21,085 bases of DNA from Pelargonium nanum (taxonomy: Eukaryota; Streptophyta; Magnoliopsida; Geraniales; Geraniaceae): the NCBI GenBank assembly GCA_036897485.1, contig JAYMTF010001838.1:1-21085 (forward strand), in the 5' to 3' direction. Positions 19,808 through 21,085 of this stretch are shown one piece after another. A program made the position numbers and the translations under genes. The notes beneath the pieces were generated by a model. The model was not told where the DNA came from, did not search any database, and was given only the letters and a program-made list of their open reading frames with translations. The stretch's first letter is position 1. Every line of letters starts with the position of its first letter.

Positions 19808-20221
19808 TTCTAGTCTTGCTTTGTACCAGTAACTCAATTGTGAGACTGAAACTTCTGGATCTGGTATTGTTTCCTTTTACTTAACCTTAATGGTTTCTTA
19901 CAATTTTACCATACTTGTTTACTTGATTTTTAGCAAAGTGTAGCTATTGCTTGGACTTGAAGTTTTGGATGAGATCTCGAAACATGAAACTTTGTGCAGT
20001 CAAAAATGTAACTTCATGCTTCAGTTACTTTTTGTCTTCTTTCCTTTTCTCAATTCAGTCTTATTGTGCGGCACATTTGCGTCTCTACGCAACCAACATG
20101 AACATGAAGCCTTGACTTATTTGGGTTAATCATTACCATACTATTGGGCCATAATCTATAATCTGACTCCAATAGCTAGATAGGTTATGTAGACTCAAAA
20201 CCATAGTTACTTACAGCTTCC
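19772..20221 (+). other. Spacer between the PPR and GT61 genes
   Basis: Holds the PPR 3' UTR at its left and the GT61 promoter at its right. TGGGCC at 20145-20150 is a site II-type element about 75 bp before the GT61 start codon, with a weak TATA-like stretch at about 20156-20161. The 60-residue frame at 19947-20129 is not supported as a gene. Confidence 0.45.
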
Positions 20222-21085
20222 ATGACCAAATCTCTGAGCTCCAAGCACACCATGCCATCAACTTTCCCAAAACTCTCCATTTTTATCTTAGCCACCTGTG
20301 TTGTCCTGTTTCTTATCTTCCAAATCAAATCTCTGGGTGGCCAAACCCCACTCTCACCATCTTCACTCATTCAGCAATGGCAAAACCTCATCATCAACAC
20401 CACCTGCTCCCCGGAACAGCTCGACGCCGCCATGCTCGACAAGCTCCGTCGTGCTGTCACCTTTCTCCCTCTCAAAGACTATCGCTTCGCTAAGGAGCCC
20501 CAAAAAGGCAATACATGGTTCATGAGCTCCATATACGATCAACATCAACAAGGTATATATAACATATTTCACTTAATAATCTAAGAAATGTGCGTTTAAC
20601 TACAGACTCAAAGCATGTTGGGCCAAACATTTTAAACACTCTGGATTCCCTCTGAGATCTCGGGTATGGCATGGACGGCAGTATTTGGGTTAACAGTGTA
20701 GCTCAACTGATAAAAAAAACTATAGACTCAAATTCGTAGCAAATGTACCAACGGTTGAATTTATTGATGTTATTCTCTTACAGGTGAAGTCCAGTACCAA
20801 CGATTCCCGTCGGAGTCATCGGATGGCAGGGTACTCTGCCTGAAAGGCCGCCACTTGCATGACGGCGCGTGGAACTCCTACGCCCTTGCATGGCCAGAAA
20901 CACTACCACAAAACGCCACCTTGTTAAAGGGCTTGACCTTCGTGTCCAACACCTATTACAACTACGCGAACATTTGGCACGGCTTGGCCGCCGTATTACC
21001 CTTCGTGGCGTGGCACCAGAGAAACGGCTGTGCGGTGCCGGAGCGGTGGGGCTTTTGCCACTGGGGGAGGGTTCGGGTCGGGATG
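20222..21085 (+). CDS. Glycosyltransferase family 61 protein (MUCI21 / At2g41640-like), 5' part
   Basis: Two exons are visible, 20222-20552 and 20784-21085 (runs off the window), with a GT-AG intron of 231 nt between them. They give 211 residues in frame. It is a Golgi type II membrane protein: short basic N-terminus, one membrane helix (about 18-35, LSIFILATCVVLFLIFQI), then a lumenal stem. The catalytic-domain start shows CLKGRHLHDGAWNSYALAWP, LLKGLTFVSNTYYNYANIWH and GLAAVLPFVAWHQRNG. These are hallmarks of the plant GT61 (DUF563) group that includes MUCI21, which adds xylose to mucilage xylan. The linkage and acceptor of this member are unknown. The first ATG is taken; a second in-frame ATG 10 codons later (20252) would still keep the membrane helix. 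The remaining C-terminal portion, with the rest of the catalytic domain, lies beyond 21085. Confidence 0.9.

Noticed and set aside
20185..20572. Minus-strand frames of 61 and 69 residues
   Set aside because: Antisense shadows of the first GT61 exon.

Overview
This is a stretch of plant nuclear genome. The evidence is an L-type lectin receptor kinase, a NAC factor of the XND1 type, GT-AG introns, a mitochondrial PPR gene, a GT61 glycosyltransferase, AT-rich intergenic DNA and a decayed Copia fragment. The proteins look eudicot, probably a rosid tree or shrub, but the species cannot be fixed from the sequence.

Layout, left to right. (1) At 1-90 on the minus strand the edge of a probable PPR gene enters the window, with a disturbed reading frame. 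(2) At 882-2912 (minus) lies an intronless lectin receptor-like kinase of 676 residues with a TATA box just upstream. (3) At 2913-6253 there is AT-rich DNA with no convincing gene; it holds a perfect 20-bp palindrome containing an RY element. (4) At 6254-7068 (minus) lies a three-exon XND1/NAC104 gene with an in-intron tandem duplication of its exon 1 / donor-site junction. (5) At about 7300-11050 there is a long gene-free stretch with a degenerate Copia integrase remnant and an inverted repeat. (6) At 11052 to about 14905 (minus) lies a gene joining an SRR1 domain to an RNase H-like domain. It has a probable non-coding first exon and a long 5' UTR intron that carries a 192-bp tandem duplication. 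(7) At 15748-19771 (plus) lies a three-exon mitochondrial PPR gene of the At5g09450 type, with a 2.7-kb second intron full of degenerate repeats. (8) At 20222-21085 (plus) is the 5' part of a GT61 (MUCI21-like) glycosyltransferase, cut by the window end.

The genes do not form a pathway or cluster; this is ordinary gene-sparse plant euchromatin. XND1 (secondary wall / xylem differentiation) and a GT61 xylan-type transferase both bear on cell walls, but they lie 13 kb apart and nothing in the sequence links them. I found no new multi-gene system. The most useful observations concern gene structure: the XND1 intronic exon-junction duplication and one-codon deletion, the SRR1/RNase H-like fusion with an eroded active site and an alternative splicing route, a NAGNAG acceptor, and a 3' UTR hairpin that puts a poly(A) signal in its loop. 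All exon models were built by eye from splice consensus and reading frame, without transcript data.
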